From NCBI RefSeq assembly GCF_015223435.1, contig NZ_VHKO01000004.1, positions 1-64,000 on the forward strand: DNA of 64,000 bases. The letters are read 5' to 3'. The notes beneath the pieces are model-generated. The model was not told the origin of the DNA and ran no database searches. It saw only the letters and a list, made by a program, of their open reading frames with translations. Source of the stretch: Vibrio hibernica (lineage in GTDB: Bacteria; Pseudomonadota; Gammaproteobacteria; Enterobacterales; Vibrionaceae). The translations under genes and the position numbers were made by a program. Of the stretch, positions 26,445-36,107 are shown in pieces. Each line of letters opens with the position of its first letter. The stretch's first letter is position 1.

Positions 26445-26501
26445 AAAAAACGCCCTACCCAATGCGCCTTCTAACAAGATGCGTAAGGATAAAGCGTTTT
26501 T
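26445..26501 (-). terminator. Possible terminator of yqaE
   Basis: AAAAAACGC (26445-26453) and GCGTTTTT (26494-26501) pair around a 40-base interior. On the minus strand the 3' arm ends in GCGTTTTTTAG. The long interior makes it a weaker candidate than the other terminators here; part of it can pair further. Confidence 0.45.
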
Positions 26502-26537
26502 CTTATTAACTCTAATACAAAAAATTTCACGCAAATT

Positions 26538-26699
26538 TTATTTCGTCACAACCCACAATGCATGGATCATCGCCGGAAAGAAGAAGATAAAACATAGTAC
26601 AATATTAATGAGTAAATCTTTACCTACACCACACTTTAAAAACACAGCAACAGGCGGTAACAGTACCGCTAAAATAATCGCGATTAATTTATTGTCCAT
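26538..26699 (-). CDS. yqaE: YqaE/Pmp3-family small membrane protein
   Basis: A 53-residue hydrophobic protein with two transmembrane helices (residues ~5-22 and ~28-51). It matches the YqaE/Pmp3 family: IILAVLLPPVAVFL, then KCGVGKDLLINIVL, then FPAMIHALWVV. In yeast and plants Pmp3 proteins affect membrane potential and salt tolerance; bacterial YqaE is stress-induced. GGAGAAACCC precedes ATG 26699. An open frame on the opposite strand over this gene is a shadow. Confidence 0.9.
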   Translation of the reverse strand: MDNKLIAIILAVLLPPVAVFLKCGVGKDLLINIVLCFIFFFPAMIHALWVVTK

Positions 26700-26839
26700 G
26701 GGTTTCTCCACATATTATTTATGACAGCATTGCCACATCCAACCTAACTCTACAGCACTCAACCAAATGAATTTCAAATTTCAGTTAAATCTTACCGTTA
26801 AATCTTACCGTTAAATGAAACATGAACAAATCAACGCCA

Positions 26840-27247
26840 TCATTTTGGTTCCACAATATTCCAGCTGTGAGTCATTTCAAGACCTGCGCCCAACATTAAG
26901 CAAACTGAACAATATTTTTCTAAGGAATCTGCGGTCACTTGTGCCACCACCGTTTCATCCAAATCTTGACCAGTTACATCAAAATGAATATTAACGTGGG
27001 TAAAAATTCGGGGGGCAGTTTCCCGACGCTCGGCCGTTAATTTAGTCACACAGCCCGATACTTTTTGCTGCGCACTTTTCAATCCATCAATAACATCAAC
27101 AGAACTACAGCCACCTGCGGCCATCAATACCATCTCCATTGGACTTGGGCCTGTTGCTCCGCCACTTCCATCCATAACAACAGCATGCCCAGATTGTGAT
27201 TCACCCACAAACTGAAAACCATCAACCCATTTTACTTGTGCTTGCAT
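26840..27247 (-). CDS. OsmC-family protein (YhfA-like)
   Basis: A 135-residue OsmC/Ohr-superfamily protein most like E. coli YhfA. The segment GPSPMEMVLMAAGGCSSVDV carries the first conserved Cys (residue ~47) and KYCSVCLMLG carries the second pair. The catalytic cysteines of OsmC/Ohr peroxidases lie at these positions, so a thiol-based peroxide or redox function is plausible but unproven for the YhfA branch. A single-gene unit with AGGTAAT before the ATG. Confidence 0.85.
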   Translation of the reverse strand: MQAQVKWVDGFQFVGESQSGHAVVMDGSGGATGPSPMEMVLMAAGGCSSVDVIDGLKSAQQKVSGCVTKLTAERRETAPRIFTHVNIHFDVTGQDLDETVVAQVTADSLEKYCSVCLMLGAGLEMTHSWNIVEPK

Positions 27248-27356
27248 AATTACCTCAAAAATCTTTAGATGACAACATTCGTCTTACTGAAATTCCAATA
27301 ACTTGGAACATATTATTTTGCCTATATTTACTACGAATAAATCGGCTCAGCTAGCA

Positions 27357-27755
27357 TTAGCGTAACCTCACAATAGTTTGCCCAATAGGCGCGAGAGAAA
27401 TAAGCGCTAATTTAATATGCTGAATACCAAATGGAATACCAATAATAGTGACAAAACACGCTACCGCAGCCGTTAGGTGACCAATCGCAAGCCAAATTCC
27501 CGCAAACAAAAACCACACCACATTACCAATCATGCCGAGAACACCAGTACCAATATCGTCTCTAAAACTCAATTCATTGCGCTTAATCGCTTCTTTGCCA
27601 AAAGGGAAAAAAGTAAAAGTACCAATCACAAAGCAAGATTTTGCCCATGGAATACAAATCAAACTGATGATACATAGCACACCGGCCAGCCACCACGCTA
27701 ACCCCATAAAAACGCCACCAAGTAAAAACCAAATAATATTACCAATCGTGCGCAT
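27357..27755 (-). CDS. yccF: YccF-family inner-membrane protein
   Basis: A 132-residue protein with two duplicated hydrophobic hairpins (about four helices). The repeated pattern WFLLGGVFMGLAWWLAGVLC... and WFLFAGIWLAIGHLTAAVAC... with CIPWAKSCF and GIPFGIQHIK is that of the YccF (DUF307) family. The function is unknown. It stands alone between the OsmC gene and ktrB. Confidence 0.87.
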   Translation of the reverse strand: MRTIGNIIWFLLGGVFMGLAWWLAGVLCIISLICIPWAKSCFVIGTFTFFPFGKEAIKRNELSFRDDIGTGVLGMIGNVVWFLFAGIWLAIGHLTAAVACFVTIIGIPFGIQHIKLALISLAPIGQTIVRLR

Positions 27756-27848
27756 AATGCCTCTCTATTAGTCGTACATCTCTTTACTATAGTGCCACTC
27801 TTTTATATATAGCAGCTTCAAGTAAGACGGGTATAAAGGATAATAAAC

Positions 27849-27876
27849 GAAAGGCGAGCTGTATAGATCGCCTTTC
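27849..27876 (-). terminator. Terminator after ktrB
   Basis: GAAAGGCGA (27849-27857) and TCGCCTTTC (27868-27876) form a perfect 9-bp stem with a 10-base loop. The minus-strand side continues TTTCGTTTATTATCC. It lies 25 bases after the ktrB stop. Confidence 0.8.
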
Positions 27877-27900
27877 CAAAAGAATCAAATTCTTACATTA

Positions 27901-29268
27901 TTAACCAGTCAATACGTTATCTTCTGGGTATTTAAGTAAGGTTGGTTGCGGTTTGGCCAACATATAAGCCAACGTTAATGGTCCGATACGACCAATGATC
28001 ATCACCGCCACCATAATATATTTACCCGGCTCAGATAATTCAGCGGTTAATCCTGCGGTTAAGCCGACCGTTGCAAAAGCGGAAATAGTTTCGAACATTA
28101 CCCTATCAAAACTGCTTTTTTCCGTCAGCATTAATAAGAACATTGCTAACGTTAAAAGAAGGCCACTGACCACAATGATGGCTAAAGAACGTGTGACTCT
28201 CGGCCAACTGACAGTACGCCGGAACATCACCACATGTTGCTTTTGTCTTAAAAATGCCCATGTTGCCACTACCGCAACCACGAAGGTAGATACTTTAATA
28301 CCACCACCGGTAGAAGTCGATCCCGCACCAATTAGCATTAAAACAATCATGATTAATAACGCTGGCTGGCCAAATTGACTAATATCAACACTATTAAACC
28401 CTGCGGTTCGAGCCGTTGCTGATTGGAAAAAAGCCGCCAACCATTTTCCCTTACCCGTTAGGCTTCCCATAGTATGCACACTGTTATGTTCAAGTAGCCA
28501 AAACATAATCGTGCCAAACAATAATAAAGCAGGTGTGGCGACTAACATTATTTTAGTATGAAGGTTTAAGCCTCTAAAGCCACGCTGCCAATTCGCACTC
28601 ACATCCGCAATAACGGTGAAACCTAATCCACCGAAGATAAATAATAAGGCTAGCGGAATAACAACCCCAGGATCGGAAACATAACCCATTAAGCTGTCAG
28701 AAAATAACGAAAACCCGGCATTATTAAAAGCCGAAATCGCGTGAAAAAGAGAATAATACAACCCCTTTCCCCAACCCAATTCGGGCACCCAAGTAAACGC
28801 TAAAACGGCCATACCAATCATTTCTGCGATCACAGCAAATATAATGATTTTTTTTACCAATTTACGCAGGTTTATTCCTTTACCTTGTCCTAATGCTTCT
28901 TTCGCCACCGATTGCTGTTTTAGGCTCATACGAACGCCAAAGATATACAACAAAATTGCCGATAACGTCATTTGACCTAAACCACCAATTTGCATCAGTA
29001 ACAACAATAAAACCTGTCCCGCAATGGTGAAATGCTGCCCAGTATCGACCACCCCTAAACCCGTTACACTAATGGCAGATGTGGCTGTAAATAATGCATC
29101 CGTAAAAGACAGACCCGACACAGAGAAAATTGGAAGCGTTAAAAGCACCGCAGATGGGATTAAAATAGACATAAAGCTGCCTAAAATAATCTTAGGTTCC
29201 GACCATCCTTTTTTCTCACCATCTTGCTTAATAGCAAAAATAGAACTCTGTCTATCAAGAATACTCAT
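27901..29268 (-). CDS. ktrB: KtrB potassium/sodium-coupled uptake channel
   Basis: A 455-residue member of the TrkH/KtrB superfamily, the same length as the Vibrio alginolyticus KtrB that I recall. Four M1-P-M2 repeats are visible with the pore segments SAISVTGLGVVD, HAISAFNNAGFSLF, SATARTAGFNSVD and ISAFATVGLTAG; the conserved glycines form the K+ filter. KtrB dimers sit in the inner membrane and are gated by the KtrA ring. It starts 10 nt after ktrA. Na+ dependence is known from the family. Confidence 0.92.
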   Translation of the reverse strand: MSILDRQSSIFAIKQDGEKKGWSEPKIILGSFMSILIPSAVLLTLPIFSVSGLSFTDALFTATSAISVTGLGVVDTGQHFTIAGQVLLLLLMQIGGLGQMTLSAILLYIFGVRMSLKQQSVAKEALGQGKGINLRKLVKKIIIFAVIAEMIGMAVLAFTWVPELGWGKGLYYSLFHAISAFNNAGFSLFSDSLMGYVSDPGVVIPLALLFIFGGLGFTVIADVSANWQRGFRGLNLHTKIMLVATPALLLFGTIMFWLLEHNSVHTMGSLTGKGKWLAAFFQSATARTAGFNSVDISQFGQPALLIMIVLMLIGAGSTSTGGGIKVSTFVVAVVATWAFLRQKQHVVMFRRTVSWPRVTRSLAIIVVSGLLLTLAMFLLMLTEKSSFDRVMFETISAFATVGLTAGLTAELSEPGKYIMVAVMIIGRIGPLTLAYMLAKPQPTLLKYPEDNVLTG

Positions 29269-29278
29269 GGTTAGTCGC

Positions 29279-29941
29279 TTATATTGATTTTAATCGATGG
29301 GCCATCGAGGCATGTGGCCCCACAATAAAGAGAATATCACTTAGCTCTAATGTTGTGTCGTATGTAGGGGAATCTAAAATTTCAGAGCCTCTTTTTATCG
29401 CTAACACTTTCATTTCGGGGTCTTTACATACAGAAATGTCACCCAATTTTTTACCCATATTTTTAAGCGCAACCACAATTTCTGAAATAGCCAAACCACT
29501 ACCAATATCATGAAAATCAAACACTCGGCGATCCAACATTTTGCGTGCTACACGGATCCCCATATCACGCTCTGGTAAAATGACATGATCGGCACCAATT
29601 TTTTGCAAGATTTTGGCATGAAACTTATCGTTCGCTTTAACCCATACGTTTTTAGCACCCGATTCTTTCACCACTAACGTTGTTAAAATACTAGAATTAA
29701 CATCAGACCCAATAGCCACCATCACCATATCGTATTCATCTAATTTTAATTCTCGCGCCGTTTCTTCATTAGCACAATTTGCCACAATCGCATTAGCCGC
29801 AATATTAGAGACAGCCTTTACTCGATCTTCATCAACATCAACAGCCAATACTTCCGCACCTGAATCGCATAGCTCCTGACATACTGCGCTCCCAAAACGT
29901 CCTAAACCAATTACGGCAAATTGTTTACTTGCTAGTTTCAT
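29279..29941 (-). CDS. ktrA: KtrA regulatory RCK subunit
   Basis: A 220-residue cytoplasmic RCK (KTN plus RCK-C) protein. The N-terminal Rossmann motif GLGRFGSAVCQEL binds NAD(H)/ATP/ADP, with Asp35 in LAVDVDEDRV closing the nucleotide site. The C-terminal ~75 residues form the RCK-C domain. Octameric KtrA rings gate KtrB. It is first in the ktrAB operon. The 320-base region upstream should carry its promoter; no regulatory sequence was recognised there. Confidence 0.92.
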   Translation of the reverse strand: MKLASKQFAVIGLGRFGSAVCQELCDSGAEVLAVDVDEDRVKAVSNIAANAIVANCANEETARELKLDEYDMVMVAIGSDVNSSILTTLVVKESGAKNVWVKANDKFHAKILQKIGADHVILPERDMGIRVARKMLDRRVFDFHDIGSGLAISEIVVALKNMGKKLGDISVCKDPEMKVLAIKRGSEILDSPTYDTTLELSDILFIVGPHASMAHRLKSI

Positions 29942-30178
29942 ATTCGATATAGCCTTCTTAATGTTATGTCAAGCACCGCTATACACAAATTACCTATTAT
30001 CTTGAGAAAGGTAATATGGATATGTCAGATTCCATTGATGCCATAATTTCTATGTGTTTGTACTATAGATGATAAACCAAAGTATCTATGCTTTTTATAC
30101 TCTTAATCACTATGCTAACTCTTTTTAGATTTTCATCGAGATTTTTATTTTAAGCCAATATAACGGAAGAATGAGATC

Positions 30179-30228
30179 AAAAACGCCAGCCCACAATAAT
30201 CTAAAATTATTATAATAGCTGGCGTTTT
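30179..30228. terminator. Terminator after malQ
   Basis: AAAAACGCCAGC (30179-30190) pairs with GCTGGCGTTTT (30218-30228), with additional AATAAT/ATTATT pairing inside. Both strands end in T-rich sequence. It is 35 bases after the malQ stop on the minus strand. Confidence 0.8.
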
Positions 30229-30263
30229 AATGTTGACTTGACTTTGTATCGTCTGAGTTAACG

Positions 30264-32483
30264 CTACCTTAACTGGCGAGAAATGGTGACATTACGCTCT
30301 AGCGCTTGGATGTCATCACGCTCAAATAACATTTGCAGTGTTGAGGTCAGTTTTCGACGCCAATTCGGGTATTCATCCATGGTTCCGGGAATATTCACCG
30401 GCGTATCCATTTCAAGCCAATCTTCCAATTGCAAACTCAATAATGCACTCGAACCACTTGCCATATGGATTTGCATCGCTTCACTCAACTCACGATTGAT
30501 CATCACATTGCCACCTTCATCTCGTATCACATTAGGCAGACGATCATAGGCAAGTAATGTGTCAATAATGTGGCTACGACGGGTTTTTCGATCATCAAAT
30601 AACACTTGCAGTTGCTCGGCATCAGGATACAAGCCAATCTCTTGGCCAAGCGTTAAATCCGCACTATTCCAAAAGCCGCGTAACGTTGGCATATCATGGG
30701 TACACAAAGCCGTCATCGATTGCTGTTTGTATTGATCTGGCGCGATGTATTGACCACTTTCATCGGTTTCAAAGAAGAATACTTTGTAAGAGTGAATACC
30801 TGCATCATTCAGCTTTCCAACAATTTCTTCTGGCACAGTTCCCAAATCTTCACCAATCACAGTGCATTGGTTACGATGACTTTCAAGCGCCAAGATCGAC
30901 ATTAAATCATCGACTGGATAATACATATACGCCCCATCTTTGGCGGTTTTGCCTTTCGGGATCCACCACAAACGCAGCAACCCTAAAACATGATCAATTC
31001 GTAACGCGCCACAATGACGCATGTTGGCTTGCAACAAATCAATAAACGGTTGGTAAGCTTTAGCTTTTAATGTGTGCGGATTTAATGGCGGTAAACCCCA
31101 GTTTTGACCAAGCGGACCAAAGATATCTGGCGGCGCACCAATACTGACATCTTGGCAAAGTGCGCCATGATCTGCCCACGTTTCGGCGCCAGAATCACAC
31201 ACACCAACCGCTAAATCACGATACAAACCCATCACCATTTTTTTATCAATCGCGATATTTTGAACTTGATTTAACTGCTCATCTGCCAACCATTGTAAGT
31301 ACATAAACAACTGAACTTGTTCTTGGTTATCTTTAATGAAAGTTTGAACAGCAGCATTATCAAAATGCTGATAGGTAGAGTCAAAAACTGGCCAACCCCA
31401 AACAGAATCATCTTGTGCTTTTAGCTCACCATGCAAGGCATCAAAAGCCGCTTGATGTATTAAACTCTCGCCGCCTTTATCAACAAACGAAAAGAAAGCT
31501 TGAGCACGAAGTGTATTTTCGGATAATTCTTGATCCACAAAAGTGCGATATAACTCAGGTAGCACCGCCATTTTCAATGCAGACACTTCGGTATAATCAA
31601 CCCATTTTTTGTCTCGATTCACTTGTAGGCGCTGCTGAAAATCGACATTAGACACCAACGCTTGCGCCGCTTCACTAGTAGCAAACTCTGGTACAGCTTC
31701 CACATCAATGTACATCACATTTAACCAACGACGAGACGATGGGCTATACGGACTTGCGCCCTCAGGATTAGCAGGAAACAATGAGTGAATAGGATTCAAG
31801 CCAACAAAGTCACCACCTCCATCGGCAATCTTTGCAACTAAGTATTTAAGATCGGTAAAATCGCCAATGCCCCAATTGGTTTCTGAAGTCACAGAATAAA
31901 GCTGAATGCTTGGGCCCCATAAACGTTTATCGTCGACCAATTCAGGCTGTTTAAAACACGCTTGTGGTGTGATGATTAACGACATTTCAAACGGCTTATT
32001 ACGACGCTTACGCACCAAGGAAAGCTGGTGATACCCTAACGGTAAATTACTCGATAAAGAAAAGATCAAATAGCCAAGTTGTTGGCGTTTATCTTCCACC
32101 ACTTGAGATTCTAAATAGCCTTCAAAAGTTTGTCCTTGTTCCGTGATGATTTGCCATGAAAACTCGCTCACACGCGCCGATGCAGCAATATACAATTTAA
32201 TATGCACATCTTTACCTTGATGCACCACTTGTACACTGGGAAGAACATCGACTTTATTTCGTTGCTCGGCTTGCTCCAATAGCAGCTGTTCATCCTGCGT
32301 GTCATAACCTAAGGCTTGCAATAAATCTTCAATCGTTTTATCGCTCACATAGGCTTCCTCTCCCCACGCGCTAATATAACGATCCACAATGCCTTCTTGT
32401 TTTGCCACTTGCTTTAATACCATTTGAGACGGTCTGTTTGAGTTTTGCATTGAATGCTCCATCGGCAACGTCGAATCACCCAT
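30264..32483 (-). CDS. malQ: 4-alpha-glucanotransferase (amylomaltase)
   Basis: A 739-residue GH77 enzyme that disproportionates maltodextrins and releases glucose (E. coli MalQ is 694). Catalytic motifs are present: the nucleophile Asp in LRIDHVLGL, the acid/base Glu in IGEDLGTVP and the stabilising Asp in CTHDMPTLRGFW. The N-terminal ~170 residues form the MalQ-specific extra domain. The frame opens at ATG 32483; ATG 32450 (MQNSNRP) has a better GGAG six bases before it and may be the true start. It is divergent from malT, with MalT-box-like sites between. malP is not next to it. Confidence 0.94.
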   Translation of the reverse strand: MGDSTLPMEHSMQNSNRPSQMVLKQVAKQEGIVDRYISAWGEEAYVSDKTIEDLLQALGYDTQDEQLLLEQAEQRNKVDVLPSVQVVHQGKDVHIKLYIAASARVSEFSWQIITEQGQTFEGYLESQVVEDKRQQLGYLIFSLSSNLPLGYHQLSLVRKRRNKPFEMSLIITPQACFKQPELVDDKRLWGPSIQLYSVTSETNWGIGDFTDLKYLVAKIADGGGDFVGLNPIHSLFPANPEGASPYSPSSRRWLNVMYIDVEAVPEFATSEAAQALVSNVDFQQRLQVNRDKKWVDYTEVSALKMAVLPELYRTFVDQELSENTLRAQAFFSFVDKGGESLIHQAAFDALHGELKAQDDSVWGWPVFDSTYQHFDNAAVQTFIKDNQEQVQLFMYLQWLADEQLNQVQNIAIDKKMVMGLYRDLAVGVCDSGAETWADHGALCQDVSIGAPPDIFGPLGQNWGLPPLNPHTLKAKAYQPFIDLLQANMRHCGALRIDHVLGLLRLWWIPKGKTAKDGAYMYYPVDDLMSILALESHRNQCTVIGEDLGTVPEEIVGKLNDAGIHSYKVFFFETDESGQYIAPDQYKQQSMTALCTHDMPTLRGFWNSADLTLGQEIGLYPDAEQLQVLFDDRKTRRSHIIDTLLAYDRLPNVIRDEGGNVMINRELSEAMQIHMASGSSALLSLQLEDWLEMDTPVNIPGTMDEYPNWRRKLTSTLQMLFERDDIQALERNVTISRQLR

Positions 32484-32543
32484 AATCTGGATCCGACGTC
32501 AGTAATATCGTTAGGATAAGTTTGCCGAGGAATCGAGGGGTTT

Positions 32544-32577
32544 ACATCCTCCTTTAAAAAGAGCAAAAGGGAGGAGG
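32544..32577. promoter_or_regulatory. Candidate MalT boxes, malQ/malT region
   Basis: AGGGAGGAGG (32568-32577, plus strand) matches nine of ten bases of the enterobacterial MalT box GGGGAKGAGG. A second site, GGAGGATGT, reads on the minus strand at 32552-32544 and points at malQ, about 60 bases upstream of its ATG, a spacing that would suit activation. The boxes are inferred from the E. coli consensus. Confidence 0.5.
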
Positions 32578-32860
32578 ATTGGGGCGTAGCTGCACTAATC
32601 ACTGAACAAAGTGAGATCTAGAGCAAAAAATACAATCGAAATCAGAACAAGGTCACATAAGAATAGGTTCCGCATGCTAGTTTAGTATGAAACTGACCAT
32701 ACAGATTCATCAAAAAAAGCATAGAATCTTGATCTGTATTACAAATTTATACTGACAATAGCATGCTAACCTAAGCCCCATATTCGTAACACCACTGAAA
32801 AATGCAGCTAGCACAGAATAGCGCACTAAAAACAACCACTTTTGCTGCACACCAAAGAGA

Positions 32861-35593
32861 ATGAATACTGCCATGTGGATACCATCCAAACTTAACCGCC
32901 CTGCTCGTTTACATAATGCCATTTTACGCTCGCGGTTATTAGAATCGCTCACTCATGCGCCTTATTACAAACTGGTATTATTTCGCTCACCAGCGGGCTA
33001 CGGTAAAACCACGATGGCAGCACAATGGTTAAATAATCATCAAAACTTGGGTTGGTTTAATATCGATGACAGTGATAATGACATTTTCCGCTTTGCCAAT
33101 TATTTTCTACAAGCCTTTAATAAAGCCACCGACCAGTCTTGTCCTAACACTCAAGCGATTGCAGAACGCCGCCAGTTTGCCAATTTAACCAGTTTATTTA
33201 GCGAGCTGTTCGCCGAGTTCGGTTTTAACGAAACCCAAACTTATGTTGTGCTGGATGATTATCACTTAATAACTAACGATGAAATCCACGAAGGCATGCG
33301 ATTTTTACTCAAACACATGCCAGACAACATTACGCTCGTCGTGACCAGTCGCACCCATCCACCACTCAATATTGCCAATTTACGCGTGCGTGATTTACTG
33401 ATTGAAGTCGACCATTCCTTACTCGCGTTTGATCAAGAAGAAACCACTCGCTTCTTTCAAAAGCGTATTGCTGACAATCAATATGAGTCTCAAGTATTAG
33501 AATCATTGCGCTCACAAGTGGAAGGTTGGGCCTCTGCCCTGCAACTGATTGCCTTACATGCCCAACAATTTCCGGGGGCATTAGAAAGCTCGGCGGTCTC
33601 CATCGCCAATTTCAACCAAGATCATATTTGGGATTATTTGGCCGAAGAAGTCTTTGATCAACTCACGCCCGATCTGCAAACCTTTTTATTGCAATGCTCG
33701 GTGCTCGATATTTTTAACGCTGAACTCGTCGCTGAATTAACTGGGCGAACCGATTCATTAGCCATGCTTGATTCATTAAATCGCTTCGGTTTATTTATTC
33801 AACCTTTAGAAGGCGCTGATAACTGGTATCGATTCCATCATCTTTTTGCCGAGTTTTTACGTCATCGGCGCTACTCGCAAATTCCAGAACAACGTAATCA
33901 ACTGCACACAAATGCCGCAAAAGCATGGTTAAAACAAAATCGTCCGCAAAGCGCCTTAATGCACGCCCAAAAAGTGTCTAATGATCAACTATTGAGTGAG
34001 ATTCTAATTCAATATGGCTGGCAAATGTTTAATCACGGTGAGCTTAGTGTGCTTGAAAAAGCCATTGAAACATTAAGTGATGACATCTTATTCACGTCAC
34101 CTCGATTATGTTTACTACGGGCATGGCTGGCACAAAGTCAGCATCGATATAACCAAGTATCGGCTTTGATTTTAGAAGCAGAAGAAAAGCTCTCAGCAAG
34201 AAACATCGAACTTACCGATGCTCAAATTGGTGAATTTAAAGCCCTCGGCGCGCAAGTCGCCATTAACCAAAACAACCCGGATTTTGCTCTAGAAACCGCA
34301 CAGTTTGCACTACAACAGTTACCGCAAATGAGTTCTCGTAGCCGTATCGTCGCGACCTCTGTCATTGGTGAGGTTTACCACTGTATTGGTCAATTAGATA
34401 AAGCGTTTGAGACGATGCAAAAGACCGAAATCATGGCGCGAGAAGCCAAAGTCTATCCTCAAACCTTATGGGCCATTTTACAGCAAAGTGAGATTCAACT
34501 GGCGCGTGGTTTTGGGCAAGCCGCTTTTGAGCTTTTATCTAAAGCAGAATTACTGATCAAAGAACAGCAATTACACCAACTTCCATTGCATGAATTTATG
34601 CTGCGTATCAAAGCTCAAATATTGTGGTGCTGGAACCGCTTAGAAGAAGCCGAACAATGCGCTCATGCTAGTTTAGCCGTACTTGCCCCTTACGATATCG
34701 CCAAGTCTTTACAGTGCTATTCCATGCTTGCGCGTATTGCGATTTCTCACGGTGAGCTCGACAAAGCTGCACGGTATTTAGAGACCTGCAACCAACTAAA
34801 AACCAGTAATCAATATCACGTTGATTGGCGAGCCAACGCCGACTTTAGTCACCTTTTATATTGGGAAGCCGTTCGTGATAACAATGCCATTCAGCACTGG
34901 CTTGCCAACAGTGAAGAACCTACCGTCGCAGAAAATCATTTCCAGCAATTACAATGGCGTAATATCGCAAGAGCGTGTATGGCAACCGGCGATCTCACCC
35001 GAGCTAGCGGTATTTTAACCAAATTGCAAGACTCGGCAAAAACACATAAATTGGTCGCCGATCGCAATAGAAACTTGGTGCTTGAAGCCGTGCTCGCCAC
35101 ACTTAACAATGATAAAACCAAAGCCTTAGAATACATTAGCGATGCGTTAACTCTCACCAACAGCACTGGTATGATTGGTAACTTTTTATGCAATCGTGAT
35201 TATATCTTGTCCATTTTAAAAACGCTGATTCAAAACAAGCAACTGGCTGAGTTAGAGCAACACCGAGCGCAAAGTTTGATCCAACTAATGTCGAGTAAAG
35301 AGCAAAGTCGTTCTGTGCATTTCGATGAAGCTTTTGTCGAAAAACTACTCAACCATCCAGAAGTACCCGAACTTATTCGCACCAGCCCGTTAACTCAACG
35401 AGAATGGCAAGTACTTGGATTAATCTATGTTGGTTTTAGTAATGACCAAATTGCCAATGAATTTAAGGTTGCGCCCACTACCATCAAAACCCACATTCGC
35501 AATCTGTATCAAAAAATGGGGCTAGATAATCGACAACATGCCATTCGTACCGCTGAACATTTGATTCATTTAATGGGATTTAGCGCCGAATAA
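32861..35593 (+). CDS. malT: MalT transcriptional activator of the maltose regulon
   Basis: A 910-residue STAND-family activator (E. coli MalT is 901). Order: Walker A SPAGYGKTT near residue 44, Walker B VVLDDYHLI near 125, the sensor segment VVTSRTHPPL, winged helix and superhelical TPR-like maltotriose-binding region (~430-800), and a C-terminal LuxR-type helix-turn-helix (residues ~845-900: LTQREWQVLGLIY, IANEFKVAPTTIKTHIRNLY). ATP and maltotriose drive its assembly on MalT boxes. The E. coli-like start is MWIPSKL at ATG 32873; the frame opens at 32861. It is divergent from malQ. Confidence 0.94.
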   Translation: MNTAMWIPSKLNRPARLHNAILRSRLLESLTHAPYYKLVLFRSPAGYGKTTMAAQWLNNHQNLGWFNIDDSDNDIFRFANYFLQAFNKATDQSCPNTQAIAERRQFANLTSLFSELFAEFGFNETQTYVVLDDYHLITNDEIHEGMRFLLKHMPDNITLVVTSRTHPPLNIANLRVRDLLIEVDHSLLAFDQEETTRFFQKRIADNQYESQVLESLRSQVEGWASALQLIALHAQQFPGALESSAVSIANFNQDHIWDYLAEEVFDQLTPDLQTFLLQCSVLDIFNAELVAELTGRTDSLAMLDSLNRFGLFIQPLEGADNWYRFHHLFAEFLRHRRYSQIPEQRNQLHTNAAKAWLKQNRPQSALMHAQKVSNDQLLSEILIQYGWQMFNHGELSVLEKAIETLSDDILFTSPRLCLLRAWLAQSQHRYNQVSALILEAEEKLSARNIELTDAQIGEFKALGAQVAINQNNPDFALETAQFALQQLPQMSSRSRIVATSVIGEVYHCIGQLDKAFETMQKTEIMAREAKVYPQTLWAILQQSEIQLARGFGQAAFELLSKAELLIKEQQLHQLPLHEFMLRIKAQILWCWNRLEEAEQCAHASLAVLAPYDIAKSLQCYSMLARIAISHGELDKAARYLETCNQLKTSNQYHVDWRANADFSHLLYWEAVRDNNAIQHWLANSEEPTVAENHFQQLQWRNIARACMATGDLTRASGILTKLQDSAKTHKLVADRNRNLVLEAVLATLNNDKTKALEYISDALTLTNSTGMIGNFLCNRDYILSILKTLIQNKQLAELEQHRAQSLIQLMSSKEQSRSVHFDEAFVEKLLNHPEVPELIRTSPLTQREWQVLGLIYVGFSNDQIANEFKVAPTTIKTHIRNLYQKMGLDNRQHAIRTAEHLIHLMGFSAE

Positions 35594-35708
35594 TGTACGC
35601 ATTCACGAGAGATAAATCACAACTTACCAACCCATAAAATGATATTAGTAGGATGAATATTATTTTTTGAATTCAAGTATTAGTAGCCCAAAGATTAAGG
35701 ATGATCCC

Positions 35709-36107
35709 ATGGCCACGTTTCTCACGCGTAATAAGCACAAGCCCTCTTCATTTATTGCTCTGTCTCGAATCGAGCGTGTCATATTCGTATTAGTCACTGC
35801 CGCACTTATCTTTGGTGCGATTTACTTTGTGCAAAACCGCACTCATCAGCGCGACTACATCAACACCTTAAATCAATACCAATACGATTTTAATCAAGCC
35901 TGTCAACTCGCCTTAAATTCAGGAATGGATCGCGACAATAATTACTGCCAAGTCGCCGAAGGAAATAACCAAAAATTGATGCTGGCATTAAAAGATCAAG
36001 AAATTACGCTTGCTGAATGGGTGGATTTAAAACTTATTTATGATAAGAAGTTTGTGAATTTTCAGGCTCAAATTGAAAAATATAATTTGCACACGGAGAT
36101 ACAATGA
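35709..36107 (+). CDS. Hypothetical single-pass membrane protein
   Basis: A 132-residue protein with one transmembrane helix at about residues 25-42 (VIFVLVTAALIFGAIYFV) and a polar, periplasmic C-terminal part with two cysteines. AAGGATG six bases before ATG 35709 sets the start; an upstream TTG frame extension is unlikely. Its stop overlaps the start of the DJ-1/PfpI gene (ATGA), so the two are coupled. No family is recognised. Confidence 0.65.
   Translation: MATFLTRNKHKPSSFIALSRIERVIFVLVTAALIFGAIYFVQNRTHQRDYINTLNQYQYDFNQACQLALNSGMDRDNNYCQVAEGNNQKLMLALKDQEITLAEWVDLKLIYDKKFVNFQAQIEKYNLHTEIQ

Noticed and set aside
26437..26724. A 95-codon plus-strand frame over yqaE
   Set aside because: The opposite strand carries the obvious 53-residue YqaE/Pmp3 protein; this frame is its shadow.
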